A stretch of 59,661 nucleotides of DNA from assembly GCA_021775855.1 (NCBI GenBank), contig JAJFGZ010000066.1, positions 1 through 59,661 of the forward strand. Reading direction: 5' to 3'. The position numbers were made by a program, and so were the translations under genes. Positions 45,350 through 54,562 of this stretch are shown here, piece by piece. The notes under the pieces are model-generated. The model did no database searches, was not told where the DNA came from, and saw nothing but the letters and a program-made list of their open reading frames with translations. Position 1 is the first letter of the stretch. Each line of letters opens with the position of its first letter. This stretch comes from Hyphomicrobiales bacterium (GTDB lineage: Bacteria; Pseudomonadota; Alphaproteobacteria; Rhizobiales; NORP267).

Positions 45350-46336
45350 TTAAAAATGCTCGAAACTGAGAACGCCCGGCAATTCAAGTTTTTTGGAACC
45401 GTCAGTTAGCCGGACGCCTTCTTCAGCCTCTATCATTCCAATAGGTGACAGCACAATACTCGACAAGGTGGCCAATTCCCGAAACCTGTCTATGCGATCA
45501 GGCGAAACCGCTACCAAGATTTCATAATCGTCCCCTCCGGTCAGAACGGAATCCCAAATTTTCTGGTCCGATTTCAACGCGTTATCTGCGGCTCTGGATA
45601 TTGGGATCAGGTTCCGGTCGATTGTGGCGCCAACCCCACTCGCAGTACACATTTTTGACAGATCACCCATCAAACCATCGGATATATCCATGGCGGCGCT
45701 GGCAGATTCACGCAAAGCGTGCCCCAAACCGAGGCGCGGTTCAGGCAAGAGATAGCGTCGCCGCAGATAATCCTGATCCCGGCCCACCGCGTCCCCTGCC
45801 CTTAAGCCAAGCGCGGCATCGCCGATCGTGCCCGTTACAAATACATGATCACCGGCTTTCGCGGATCCGCGCCTGATCATTTGACCAGCCGGGATAATCC
45901 CAAAGGCTGTTATGGAAATCGTCAGGGGCCCGGGTGTCATTACCGTATCGCCGCCATAGAGCGATATTCCAAAAGTTTTCTGGTCGGTACCAAGTCCAGC
46001 TGCAAATTCGCCTAGCCACGCCTCGATCCAGTCCGAGGCAAGCGCCAAAGACAAAAAATACCCGAGGGGTTCCGCACCCTTTGCCGCAAGATCGGATAAA
46101 TTGACCCGCAGCGCTTTGCGGGCGATAAGGTCAGCCGGATCGTTTTCGCGAAAATGCACGCCTGAAACCAGCGTGTCCAGCGTGACGACCAGTTCCTTAC
46201 CGTCCGGGACAATCAGGCTGGCCGCATCGTCCTTAAGCCCGTAAGCGCCCGGGCTGGTTGCCAGGGGAGCAAAATAGTGCGCAATCAGTGCGTCTTCACC
46301 GATGCGCGTATCAGAACATGATGTTTTTTGCGTCAT
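45350..46336 (-). CDS. thiL: Thiamine-monophosphate kinase
   Basis: ThiL phosphorylates thiamine monophosphate to thiamine pyrophosphate. The 328-residue protein has GLKDDAASL and VVTLDTLVSGVHF in the N-terminal domain, ALRVNLSDLAAKGAEPLGY, SLYGGDTVMTPG and MDISDGLMGDL, typical of the PurM-like fold. It lies 33 bases after nusB and ends the operon. Confidence 0.96.
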   Translation of the reverse strand: MTQKTSCSDTRIGEDALIAHYFAPLATSPGAYGLKDDAASLIVPDGKELVVTLDTLVSGVHFRENDPADLIARKALRVNLSDLAAKGAEPLGYFLSLALASDWIEAWLGEFAAGLGTDQKTFGISLYGGDTVMTPGPLTISITAFGIIPAGQMIRRGSAKAGDHVFVTGTIGDAALGLRAGDAVGRDQDYLRRRYLLPEPRLGLGHALRESASAAMDISDGLMGDLSKMCTASGVGATIDRNLIPISRAADNALKSDQKIWDSVLTGGDDYEILVAVSPDRIDRFRELATLSSIVLSPIGMIEAEEGVRLTDGSKKLELPGVLSFEHF

Positions 46337-46369
46337 GGGGTCTATCCGAACTCGAATTCTCGAGGCAGA

Positions 46370-46837
46370 TCAGGCGGGTAATTCAGCTTTCCGCAGTTTT
46401 TTTGCCAAAGCATCGAGAACACCATTTACGACCTTGCCCTCGTCACCATCGAAGAAATCATGGGCCAATTCGATATATTCGTCCAACACCACCTTGACCG
46501 GCACGTCCGGACACCAGCCGAGTTCGTACGTCCCGGATCGCAATATGGCACGCAACGTTGCATCCAGGCGGGCCAAACGCCATCCCGCCGCCAAATGATC
46601 GTTCACATGGGGGTCAATATCGCTCTGATGGTCAACCACACCAGAAACGAGTTCCCTGAAAAACATCTCATCAGGTTCACCAATCTGTTCCCCGTCAGGC
46701 CCTTTCCCGAGATACATCGCGGAAAATTCCGCGAGCGCGCGGGACAGTTCACTTCCAGCAATATCCATCTGGTAGAGTGCCTGGACTGCCCCCAGCCTAG
46801 CTAGACTGCGCCCCTTATGAGTAACGAGTTTGCTCAA
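46370..46837 (-). CDS. nusB: Transcription antitermination factor NusB
   Basis: NusB joins NusA, NusE and NusG in rRNA antitermination. The 155-residue all-helical protein has RLGAVQALYQMDIAG near the start and ILRSGTYELGWCPDVPVKVVLDEYIELAHDF, split over the family core. The start is a TTG that overlaps the ribH stop (TTGA at 46834-46837), which points to translational coupling; no ATG lies near. Confidence 0.95.
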   Translation of the reverse strand: MSKLVTHKGRSLARLGAVQALYQMDIAGSELSRALAEFSAMYLGKGPDGEQIGEPDEMFFRELVSGVVDHQSDIDPHVNDHLAAGWRLARLDATLRAILRSGTYELGWCPDVPVKVVLDEYIELAHDFFDGDEGKVVNGVLDALAKKLRKAELPA

Positions 46838-47286
46838 CTATTTTCTCCAGCAAAAAGTCGTTTAAGCGCCAACAGTTCGATCGCAGCCCGCGCGGCGTCC
46901 CGGCCCTTGTTCTTGCCACTGGTCGCAGCCCGAACCAAAGCCTGTTCGCGGTTTTCTACGGTCAGAATACCGTTGCCGACGGGCACCCGATTGGCTACGG
47001 CAAAATCCATGATCGCCCGCGCTGATTCAATCGCCACGATGTCATAATGAGAGGTTTCACCCCGGATCACGCAACCGAGCATGACGAACCCGTCAAAACG
47101 CTTTTTTCTATCCGGGACCGCTGCATCGAAAGCCATCGATAATGCCGCCGGCATCTCAAGCACGCCTGGTACGGAAACCCGATCATGTGTTGCCCCGGAC
47201 GATTCGATCTCGCGTGAGGCACCTGCGCACAATTCGTCGGCGATATCATCGTAGAAACGCGCGTCGATGACTAAAAAGTGGTCCAT
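46834..47286 (-). CDS. ribH: 6,7-dimethyl-8-ribityllumazine synthase
   Basis: RibH makes lumazine from the butanone phosphate and the ribitylamino-uracil. The 150-residue protein has VPGVLEMPAALS, LGCVIRGETSHYDIVA with the catalytic His and PVGNGILTVENREQAL. An N-terminal part slightly shorter than in many homologues starts at MDHFLVIDARF. It follows ribB by 3 bases. Confidence 0.96.
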   Translation of the reverse strand: MDHFLVIDARFYDDIADELCAGASREIESSGATHDRVSVPGVLEMPAALSMAFDAAVPDRKKRFDGFVMLGCVIRGETSHYDIVAIESARAIMDFAVANRVPVGNGILTVENREQALVRAATSGKNKGRDAARAAIELLALKRLFAGENS

Positions 47287-47289
47287 GAC

Positions 47290-48450
47290 CTAGTTGTCTG
47301 CCGGGTGAGAATCTGGCGCAAGGGACCGGTGCTCGACGATTTTCAAACCGTATCCGTCCAATCCAACTACATTCATTGCTGGCCGGTTGGACAGGAGGAT
47401 CATCTCGCGAACCCCAAGGTCCAGCAATATCTGTGCACCAACCCCGTATTCAATGAGACGTTTGTCCTTGACCTTGCCTGGATTGCTTTTTTCTTCGCTG
47501 TGCAGGCGATCTGTGACGGTTGTCGGGCGCGTATCGCGGATCACGACAATGACGCCGCAGCCCTCGTCTCCGATTTTCTCCATGGCCCGGTGGACGAGGT
47601 TTCCTGTCCCCACATGAGCACCGACAATATCGTCGACAATGTTGACCGAATGCATCCGGACCAGAACCGGTTTGTCCTTCGGGATATCCCCTTTGACAAG
47701 CACGATATGCTCGGCATATTCCATGGTGTTGACATAAACCTTCAGCGTAAACTTGCCGCCAAACTGGCTCTCGACCTCGGTTTCGTAATCCATCCGAACG
47801 AGGCTGTCGTAATTCCGCCGGTAGGCAATGAGATCGGCGATTGTGCCGATCTTCAATTCATGTTCCCGCGCAAAATTGACGAGATCAGGCAGGCGCGCCA
47901 TTGTGCCGTCGTCGTTCATAATCTCGCAAATCACCCCGGATGGGTTGAGACCTGCGAGCCGCGCAATATCGACAGCCGCTTCCGTGTGCCCTGCCCTCAC
48001 CAGCACTCCGCCGTCCCTGGCGATCAGCGGAAAAACATGTCCGGGAGAGACCAGGTCTACATGTGATTTTGTAGGATCGATAGCGACAGATATCGTATGC
48101 GCCCGGTCATGGGCAGAAATCCCGGTGCTGATCCCTTCCCGCGCTTCGATTGATACCGTGAATGCGGTTTGGTGACGCGAACGGTTCGATTGAGACATCA
48201 TCGAGAGATTGAGTTGGGTCGCTCGATCATTGGTGAGTGCCAGACAGACCAGCCCACGGCCATACTTGGCCATGAAATTGACGGCCTCCGGGGTCGCCAT
48301 TTGTGACGGGATGACCAGATCGCCCTCGTTTTCTCGGTCTTCCGCATCAACAAGGATGATCATCCGTCCGTTGCGGGCGTCCTCGATCACGTCCGTGATG
48401 GGAGACAGAAACGAGGAATAATCTTCAATGGCGCGCTGGTTCAATTTCAA
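47290..48450 (-). CDS. ribB: 3,4-dihydroxy-2-butanone-4-phosphate synthase with degenerate GTP cyclohydrolase II domain (RibBX-like)
   Basis: Residues 1-210 are DHBP synthase, making dihydroxybutanone phosphate from ribulose 5-phosphate; the [16 protein letters not shown] acidic site and [10 protein letters not shown] are intact. Residues about 215-386 look like GTP cyclohydrolase II, but the zinc ligands are gone: where RibA enzymes have HSECLTGD and RCDCG, this reads HSVNIVDD and HVGTG (267-282), and RQEGRG is replaced by RDTRP. The second half is thus probably inactive, so a separate RibA is needed. The start is a TTG overlapping the ribE stop (TTGA). Confidence 0.93.
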   Translation of the reverse strand: MKLNQRAIEDYSSFLSPITDVIEDARNGRMIILVDAEDRENEGDLVIPSQMATPEAVNFMAKYGRGLVCLALTNDRATQLNLSMMSQSNRSRHQTAFTVSIEAREGISTGISAHDRAHTISVAIDPTKSHVDLVSPGHVFPLIARDGGVLVRAGHTEAAVDIARLAGLNPSGVICEIMNDDGTMARLPDLVNFAREHELKIGTIADLIAYRRNYDSLVRMDYETEVESQFGGKFTLKVYVNTMEYAEHIVLVKGDIPKDKPVLVRMHSVNIVDDIVGAHVGTGNLVHRAMEKIGDEGCGVIVVIRDTRPTTVTDRLHSEEKSNPGKVKDKRLIEYGVGAQILLDLGVREMILLSNRPAMNVVGLDGYGLKIVEHRSLAPDSHPADN

Positions 48451-49067
48451 CTCCCGGCCCTGTCGGTCTGATACTCGAATAATCTCGCAACATACCGTGC
48501 AATTAGATCAACTTCCAGATTGACCTGATCGCCCACTGCCTTTTTGCCCCAGATTGTTGCGTCCAAAGTATGCGGGATTAGATTAATGGAAAAACGTGTT
48601 CCCTCTACTCCATTTACGGTCAGGGAGACGCCGTCAAGGGTCACCGATCCCTTTCGGGCTATAAACCCCGCTAAATCAACCGGTGCTTCGATATCGAACC
48701 GGACACTGTCGCCGTCTTTTTCGAGGCCAGCAATCCTGGCCAACCCGTCAACATGTCCAGTGACCAAATGTCCGCCCAGTTCCATGGAAAGGGTTACCGC
48801 GCGCTCCAGATTTACAGGACTGCCCTCTTCCCATGTTCCCAACGTAGTCATTGCCAGGCTCTCGTTAGAAATATCGATATCGAACCAGCTCCCGGTATCT
48901 CCCGGGCCGAACTTGACCACCGTAAGACAACAACCGGAACAACATATCGAACACCCGATCTCGATCGAGTCTACCGGATATCTTGTATCGATGCGGGCGG
49001 TCATCCCGTCTGGTGACTTGGTCAACGACGCGACGCGGCCGATGTCGGTAATAATTCCTGTAAACAC
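48447..49067 (-). CDS. ribE: Riboflavin synthase alpha chain
   Basis: RibE dismutates two lumazines to riboflavin. The 206-residue protein has the two expected tandem lumazine-binding repeats, starting MFTGIITDIGRV and repeated from about residue 97 (GHLVTGHVDGLARI), with CCLTVV and VSLTVNGV as the paired substrate loops. The start is GTG and lies 2 bases after the ribD stop. Confidence 0.96.
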   Translation of the reverse strand: MFTGIITDIGRVASLTKSPDGMTARIDTRYPVDSIEIGCSICCSGCCLTVVKFGPGDTGSWFDIDISNESLAMTTLGTWEEGSPVNLERAVTLSMELGGHLVTGHVDGLARIAGLEKDGDSVRFDIEAPVDLAGFIARKGSVTLDGVSLTVNGVEGTRFSINLIPHTLDATIWGKKAVGDQVNLEVDLIARYVARLFEYQTDRAGS

Positions 49068-49069
49068 AA

Positions 49070-50191
49070 TCAGGCGTTCCGTTTCCGGTAAATTTTCATC
49101 CTGTCTTCGCCGATGTCTCGCGCCTCTGCAAGATAAAAACCCGGTGACCTGGTGATCACCTCGATTCCCTGGTCCACAAACGGGAGCAAACCATCCGACC
49201 CAATCTCGACGGGGCCTGTAAATACGACCAGTTCATCGACCAGATCGCCATCGATCAAGGACTTTGCAAGGTGCGCGCCGCCTTCAACCATGAGGCGCGT
49301 AATGCCCCTCCCTGTGAGGGAAACCAGAACACTATCCAGATCAAGAAATTCGCCTTTTTCGCCATCTATTGATTCGACACTGACGCCCATTTCCTGAAGC
49401 CTATCGGACCGACCCATATCCGGCTTGGCTGATGTATAGATCCATACTGGCGACTCCTGTGCGGTTTCGCCAAGCTTCGATCCGGGAGGTAAATTTAAGT
49501 GAGAATCCAGCACCACGCGCACCGGTGACAGATCGCCGCAGCCCGGCAATCGGCAGCGCAAATCCGGATCATCGGCCTTCACTGTCCCCGTGCCAACCAT
49601 GATCGCATCACTCATGGCGCGCATGCGGTGAACCAGCGCACGGGTCTCTTCACCTGTAATCGTAGTCTGACTGGCGTCGTTTCGACCAATAAAGCCATCG
49701 GTTGAAACTGCAAGTTTGAGTTGAATATACGGTCGATTGCGGGTGACCCGTGAAATATGCCCGGCGACAATCCCCTTGGCCCTGTCTTTAAACAGACCGA
49801 TGTCTACGTCGATCCCTGCATCGCGCATTTTTTGGATCCCGGTTCCAGACACCCGGGCATCCGGATCCAGAATCGGGCACACAACCCGTTTTATTCCAGC
49901 AGCGATAATCGCTTCGCAACATGGTGGGGTATTGCCATGGTGGGAGCAAGGTTCGAGAGTCACAAAAAGTGTCCCGCCCTCGGTACGCGATTTTGCCTGG
50001 GAAAGGGCAATCGTTTCAGCATGCGGCCGCCCTCCGGGCGCTGTTGTGCCGATACCCGCAATGAACCCGTCTGTATCGACTACAAGCGCGCCAACTGCTG
50101 GATTAGGCCAGCACCGGCCAAGTCCGCGCGTCGCCAGTCTCAATGCCGCAGCCATATACCGATCGTCGTCTGGAATGGGACTGCTCGTCAC
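49070..50191 (-). CDS. ribD: Bifunctional diaminohydroxyphosphoribosylaminopyrimidine deaminase / reductase
   Basis: RibD catalyses steps two and three of riboflavin synthesis. Residues 1-145 are the zinc deaminase with RPHAETIAL and EPCSHHGNTPPC (His, two Cys). Residues about 150-373 are the NADPH reductase with LKLAVSTDGFIG and LMVEGGAHLAKSL. The start is GTG without a strong ribosome site, 18 bases after the nrdR stop, so it may rely on coupling. Confidence 0.95.
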   Translation of the reverse strand: MTSSPIPDDDRYMAAALRLATRGLGRCWPNPAVGALVVDTDGFIAGIGTTAPGGRPHAETIALSQAKSRTEGGTLFVTLEPCSHHGNTPPCCEAIIAAGIKRVVCPILDPDARVSGTGIQKMRDAGIDVDIGLFKDRAKGIVAGHISRVTRNRPYIQLKLAVSTDGFIGRNDASQTTITGEETRALVHRMRAMSDAIMVGTGTVKADDPDLRCRLPGCGDLSPVRVVLDSHLNLPPGSKLGETAQESPVWIYTSAKPDMGRSDRLQEMGVSVESIDGEKGEFLDLDSVLVSLTGRGITRLMVEGGAHLAKSLIDGDLVDELVVFTGPVEIGSDGLLPFVDQGIEVITRSPGFYLAEARDIGEDRMKIYRKRNA

Positions 50192-50209
50192 CTGAAAATT
50201 TCTAGAGGA

Positions 50210-50701
50210 TTATTCGGTCTCTTCAACAAGCTCTGCCGAACCAGACGCAATTTCTTGGGACAATTCGTCGATAAATTCTTCAAAGTCCTTGGCCTCGCGG
50301 AAATTTCTGTAAACAGAGGCAAACCGTACATACGCGACGTCGTCCACGTTACGCAACGCATCCATGACCATGTGACCGATCAACTCGGTCTTGATCTCGG
50401 CCTCGCCTAGACTTTCAAGTTGGCGCACGATGCCGCTAACCAATTGCTCGATCCGTTCCTCCTCGATATGGCGCTTCCTAAGCGCGATCAGGACCGAGCG
50501 CATTAGTTTGTCACGTTCGAACGGTGCACGCCGGCCACTGCTTTTGATGACCGACAATTCACGCAACTGAATGCGCTCAAAGGTTGTAAAACGACCATCG
50601 CAATCGGGGCACGCCCGCCGACGCCGGATCGCCGCGCTGTCTTCTGTCGGGCGAGAATCCTTAACCTGACTATTGTAACTGCCGCAATACGGACACCGCA
50701 T
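50210..50701 (-). CDS. nrdR: Transcriptional repressor NrdR
   Basis: NrdR represses ribonucleotide reductase genes in response to nucleotide state. The 163-residue protein has the N-terminal zinc ribbon (CPYCG, then [13 protein letters not shown]) and the ATP-cone domain ([19 protein letters not shown]). Length is typical. It lies between glyA and ribD as in many alphaproteobacteria. Confidence 0.97.
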   Translation of the reverse strand: MRCPYCGSYNSQVKDSRPTEDSAAIRRRRACPDCDGRFTTFERIQLRELSVIKSSGRRAPFERDKLMRSVLIALRKRHIEEERIEQLVSGIVRQLESLGEAEIKTELIGHMVMDALRNVDDVAYVRFASVYRNFREAKDFEEFIDELSQEIASGSAELVEETE

Positions 50702-50742
50702 TCAATGTCTCCTGACGAGAATCAGTTCCGGCACTTCATTTG

Positions 50743-52023
50743 TCAGTATATCGGAAAACGAGCACAAAGCGTGCCGACTCTTTCGCGGACTGCTGCCTCA
50801 ACCGCCTCATTCCCCTCAGCCCCATTATCCGCGAGGCCATCAAGTACTTCAACAACCATCACCCCGATTTCACGAAATTCCTGTTCGCCAAACCCGCGTG
50901 TAGTACCCGCAGGCGTGCCAAGCCGGATACCAGACGTAATGGTCGGCTTTTCAGGGTCAAACGGAACGCCGTTCTTGTTGCAGGTAATAAAGGCTCGCCC
51001 CAGAGATTCTTCGGCGTCATTGCCCTTCAAACTCTTCGGACGAAGGTCCACGAGCATCAGGTGGGAATCCGTGCCTCCTGAAACGATATCGTACCCGCCC
51101 GCCTGAATGGTTTCAGCAAGAGCATGGGCATTCTTGAGGACAGCTTCACAATAGACCTTGAATTCGGGCTTCAGAGCCTCACCGAACGCAACGGCCTTGG
51201 CGGCGATAATGTGCATCAGGGGACCGCCCTGGAGACCCGGGAAGACAGCCGAATTGATCTTCTTCGCAATCACCTCGTCATTGGTCAAAATCAGGCCGCC
51301 GCGTGGACCGCGTAGTGTTTTATGCGTTGTGGACGTCACTACGTGTGCGTGCGCGATCGGACTGGGATAAACCCCGGTCGCGGCAAGCCCGGCAAAATGG
51401 GCCATATCGACCAGCAGAAAGGCGCCAACGCTATCAGCAATCTTGCGAAAACGGGCAAAATCGATTTTTCGCGGATAGGCAGACCCGCCAGCAATGATGA
51501 TCTTTGGATTATGCTCTTTGGCGAGACTTTCCAACTCGTCATAGTCAATCTGGCTATCCTGACGCCGAACCCCGTAGGACACCGCGTTGAACCATTTGCC
51601 GGACTGGTTGGGTGGCGCGCCATGGGTTAAATGTCCACCGGCCGCAAGGCTTAGTCCAAGAATGGTATCGCCGGGTTTTGCGAGCGCCAGGAATACAGCC
51701 TGGTTGGCCTGTGACCCCGAATGGGTCTGAACATTGGCAAATTTACACCCGAATAACTTGGTAACCCGCTCGATCGCCAGGTTTTCCGCGATATCCACAT
51801 ACTGGCAACCACCGTAATAGCGCCGCCCCGGATAGCCTTCGGCATATTTATTGGTCATGATCGACCCGGCTGCTTCCAAAACCGCCTTGGAAACAAAATT
51901 TTCCGAGGCAATCAGCTCAATTTCATCGCGTTGACGGCCATTTTCAAGTGCGATGGCCTTGGCGATTTCGGGGTCTGAATCTTTCAGAGGATTGGTGAAA
52001 AATCCGAAGTGATTAAAGCCCAT
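50743..52023 (-). CDS. glyA: Serine hydroxymethyltransferase
   Basis: GlyA interconverts serine and glycine with tetrahydrofolate and PLP. The 426-residue protein has [24 protein letters not shown] and the PLP Lys in [15 protein letters not shown]. It heads the glyA-nrdR-rib-nusB-thiL operon; the 78 bases upstream show no riboswitch. Confidence 0.97.
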   Translation of the reverse strand: MGFNHFGFFTNPLKDSDPEIAKAIALENGRQRDEIELIASENFVSKAVLEAAGSIMTNKYAEGYPGRRYYGGCQYVDIAENLAIERVTKLFGCKFANVQTHSGSQANQAVFLALAKPGDTILGLSLAAGGHLTHGAPPNQSGKWFNAVSYGVRRQDSQIDYDELESLAKEHNPKIIIAGGSAYPRKIDFARFRKIADSVGAFLLVDMAHFAGLAATGVYPSPIAHAHVVTSTTHKTLRGPRGGLILTNDEVIAKKINSAVFPGLQGGPLMHIIAAKAVAFGEALKPEFKVYCEAVLKNAHALAETIQAGGYDIVSGGTDSHLMLVDLRPKSLKGNDAEESLGRAFITCNKNGVPFDPEKPTITSGIRLGTPAGTTRGFGEQEFREIGVMVVEVLDGLADNGAEGNEAVEAAVRERVGTLCARFPIY

Positions 52024-52101
52024 GGGGAAATCCGGTAATTTGAATGACGAGTTAATTGGTCGCGCTGACTAGCACGGTAAGAAATGGGCTGCTAGCTCAA
52101 A

Positions 52102-52296
52102 TCAATGGTCTTTTGCCAGTCGCATCCGGAGTTTGCGCAGAGCCACGTCTTCGAGTTGTCTGGGATTGGTCCCGGCCGGGCCCATAATGGAGACTTCAAC
52201 ACCACTATCGGCATCGACCGCCACGACCTTGTGGTATACCCCGAGCTGAATATGTTCGAAATAAATATCGCCTGAATTCTTTTTCTGTGCTGGCAT
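52102..52296 (-). CDS. Small conserved alphaproteobacterial protein (DUF6898-like)
   Basis: A 64-residue soluble protein with an apparent pattern of two beta strands (YFEHIQLGVYHKVVAVD, GVEVSIMGP) and a C-terminal helix (LEDVALRKLRMRLAK). From memory it resembles small proteins of alphaproteobacteria grouped as DUF6898; the function is unknown. GTGAGGT right before the ATG is a good ribosome site. It lies between the L,D-transpeptidase and glyA on the same strand. Confidence 0.75.
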   Translation of the reverse strand: MPAQKKNSGDIYFEHIQLGVYHKVVAVDADSGVEVSIMGPAGTNPRQLEDVALRKLRMRLAKDH

Positions 52297-52366
52297 ACCT
52301 CACCCGCATCCGGATTTCGGGAAACTCAGAACCAAAACATACCAAAATCAATCGCAGAAAAAGCCT

Positions 52367-53662
52367 CTAGTAACTCGCTGCAAGCTGGTCTACGCCATCA
52401 CGCTCATAGACGTCGCGGCGGAATTGGATATTGCCGTCAGGCTGCGACCAAGCGGTCACATAGCTGAGATAGATCGGGACGCTCTTCTCAAGAGGAGCAT
52501 CGATACGTTCGCCACTGGCTATAACGGAATCTACCTTGGCGCGGTCCCATTCCTCCCGCTGATTGCCGGCCAGCAGCCAGGTAATCAAATGTTCTACATT
52601 CTGCACCCGGACGCAGCCCGAACTGAAGGCCCGATAATTCTCGTCGAACAATTCCTTGCCCGGTGTATCGTGCAGGAAAACGGCGTGCGGATTATAGAAG
52701 TTGATTTTTACGGCGCCCATCGCATTAAGGTCTTCGCCCGGATCTTGCCGGAACGAATATTTAAGGGGTTCGTCGGTGTACCAGTCGAGGGTATCCGGGT
52801 CGATTTCCTCAAGTTTATTGTTGTAGAGCCTGATCTGGTAGCGGGCCAGGTATCCAGGATCCTCTTGCACCTGCGGAATGATATCGCGCTCAATGATGCT
52901 GCGCGGCACATGCCAGTACGGACTAAAATTCAATTCGTGTATATTTGCAATAATGACCGGGGTCTGGCGATCCGGTTTGCCGATAATCGCGACATGCCGG
53001 GAATACGCGAGCGAACTCTCAATAGCCTCGACTTCCTGCGCCGGGATATTCACCAGCACGTATTTTTCGGGGACATTTTCAGACAGGCTGCGCAGGCGAA
53101 CTATGTTCACGCGGAGTTGTTGTAAGCGATCAAATGCAGACACGTTCAGCGCGGCAAGCGTTGCCTCCCTGATCACGCCGTTTGGATAGAGACCGTGCCG
53201 GTACTGGAACCGCCGTACGGCCATTTCCACATTGGAATCAAATGAATTGGCTCGACCTTCGTCGCCCTCAAGGTCGCCGGTGATTTTCAGGCGATGGCGC
53301 AAAAGCGTAACATTCGAATTCCGCTCACCAAGCCGCATAACGGTGCCTTCGGGGAGCGTCGGCCAACCGCCATTTGCAGCGATGACAGAGTATTTTTCAA
53401 TCGCGCTCTCGGTCGCCTGCAGCGTGGTCGGTGCAAGCGTGGCATAGTCCGTGGAGGGCTCGCCGAATAGCGACCGCCCCAAATTTGCGTCATAGGGCTC
53501 TTCCCATTGACCCTGAGGCGTAACCAACGAAGCTACATCGATGCCCGTTGTCTCCGCAAATGCCGTGCGCGCAACAACTGCTGAAGAAGCCATTCCAAGC
53601 GCAAATTGACCAAAAGTCCTGCGGCTCAACATTGGGTTTATTTTGAATTTATCACGCATCAT
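52367..53662 (-). CDS. Tat-exported L,D-transpeptidase (YcbB type)
   Basis: The 431-residue enzyme probably forms 3-3 cross-links in peptidoglycan or attaches proteins to it. It has a twin-arginine signal (SRRTFGQFALG at 13-23, cleavage near AFAETT). A peptidoglycan-binding domain follows at about 115-175 (VEMAVRRFQYRHGLYPNG). The YkuD catalytic domain has FLHDTPGK (catalytic His) and SSGCVRVQN (nucleophile Cys). The start MMRDKF has GGA eight bases upstream. It lies downstream of the LdtR-type regulator gene, across a terminator, matching the ldtR-ldtP pair of Liberibacter and Rhizobiales. Confidence 0.92.
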   Translation of the reverse strand: MMRDKFKINPMLSRRTFGQFALGMASSAVVARTAFAETTGIDVASLVTPQGQWEEPYDANLGRSLFGEPSTDYATLAPTTLQATESAIEKYSVIAANGGWPTLPEGTVMRLGERNSNVTLLRHRLKITGDLEGDEGRANSFDSNVEMAVRRFQYRHGLYPNGVIREATLAALNVSAFDRLQQLRVNIVRLRSLSENVPEKYVLVNIPAQEVEAIESSLAYSRHVAIIGKPDRQTPVIIANIHELNFSPYWHVPRSIIERDIIPQVQEDPGYLARYQIRLYNNKLEEIDPDTLDWYTDEPLKYSFRQDPGEDLNAMGAVKINFYNPHAVFLHDTPGKELFDENYRAFSSGCVRVQNVEHLITWLLAGNQREEWDRAKVDSVIASGERIDAPLEKSVPIYLSYVTAWSQPDGNIQFRRDVYERDGVDQLAASY

Positions 53663-53810
53663 TTGAGTTTCCAGAACGAGAGGACTGAGCCCAAGGAGGA
53701 CCGATTCAGATTTTGCGACTTATATACAACCATATCAGCGGTTTGGTTAATAAAAAATAGGTTTTTTGGTACTTTCCCGGACCGTACTCTTATTGGACGT
53801 AAATTCGGGC

Positions 53811-53838
53811 AAAAAAAGGCCCCGGACAAGTCCGGGGC
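53811..53838 (-). terminator. Rho-independent terminator after the ldtR-like gene
   Basis: The arms GCCCCGGA/TCCGGGGC (8 bases, perfect) enclose a CAAG loop, and seven Ts follow on the minus strand (A-run at 53811-53817). It lies 18 bases after the regulator's stop and leaves about 150 bases for an independent promoter of the transpeptidase gene. Confidence 0.9.
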
Positions 53839-53856
53839 TGGATTCTCTATATTCGA

Positions 53857-54366
53857 TTACAGGCGGTAAAGAATCTGGTCGGTCCAGAACCTTTCCATCC
53901 GGTGCAGCGAGCGGTTCAACGCCTTCAAATCATCGAGAGAAATGCCGCCGACCTGTTCGATGGTCTCCAGATGACGCTGATAAAGCTCTTGCACGATCGT
54001 GCAGATTTCAGTGCCCTTCTCGGTCAACCGGACACGTACTGACCGGCGATCCACGTCTGATCGTGTGTGGAGAATGTATCCAGCATCCACGAGCTTCTTG
54101 AGATTATAGGAGACGTTTGAACCCAGATAATAGCCGCGTGTTCGCAATTCACCCGCTGTCAATTCGGCATCACCGATATTAAACAGCAACAGGGCCTGCA
54201 CGCTGTTCACTTCGGAGCGTCCACGCCGGTCGAACTCGTCCTTGATTACATCCAGAAGGCGCCGGTGCAGCCGTTCTACCAGAGTCAGCGACTCCAGATA
54301 AAAAGGCGTGAATTCGTTTGCGCCGGGAGCCGTCTCATGCGGAACTGCTTTTGTCGCAATGTTCAT
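53857..54366 (-). CDS. ldtR: MarR family regulator of the LdtR type
   Basis: The 169-residue protein is a winged-helix MarR regulator. Its core (LHRRLLDVIKDEFDRRGR, VQALLLFNIGDAELTAGELR, the recognition-helix area YYLGSNVSYNLKKLVDAG, and the wing DRRSVRVRLTEKG) matches LdtR, which in Liberibacter and Sinorhizobium controls an L,D-transpeptidase and stress tolerance. That target gene lies directly downstream here. Known LdtR is inhibited by small ligands; this can only be assumed here. Confidence 0.9.
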   Translation of the reverse strand: MNIATKAVPHETAPGANEFTPFYLESLTLVERLHRRLLDVIKDEFDRRGRSEVNSVQALLLFNIGDAELTAGELRTRGYYLGSNVSYNLKKLVDAGYILHTRSDVDRRSVRVRLTEKGTEICTIVQELYQRHLETIEQVGGISLDDLKALNRSLHRMERFWTDQILYRL

Positions 54367-54562
54367 TTTGTTTGGCCTCGTTTTTTGCGCAAGGTTTTCT
54401 CCCCTGCTTGACGGACAATCTACAGAAAGCTTTCTAAAATCCGCTTAAACGAAAGGGATAATAGCCCGTTAAATGGCTAACGATCCCTTGCCAAATTTCT
54501 TCGAAATCGGCGGAAAACAGTCAATTGCCGTCCGGCCAGCACCTACAATACAAAGGATTGAT

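Noticed and set aside
47278..48066. 262-codon plus-strand open frame
   Set aside because: It is antisense to ribB, whose motifs are beyond doubt.
50192..50209. Possible FMN riboswitch before the riboflavin genes
   Set aside because: ribD follows nrdR by 18 bases, and no long leader exists anywhere in the operon.
53743..53751. TTGGTTAAT upstream of the L,D-transpeptidase, identical to one polysaccharide box
   Set aside because: A single 9-mer match is expected by chance in a window of this size, so it is not taken as evidence for co-regulation.
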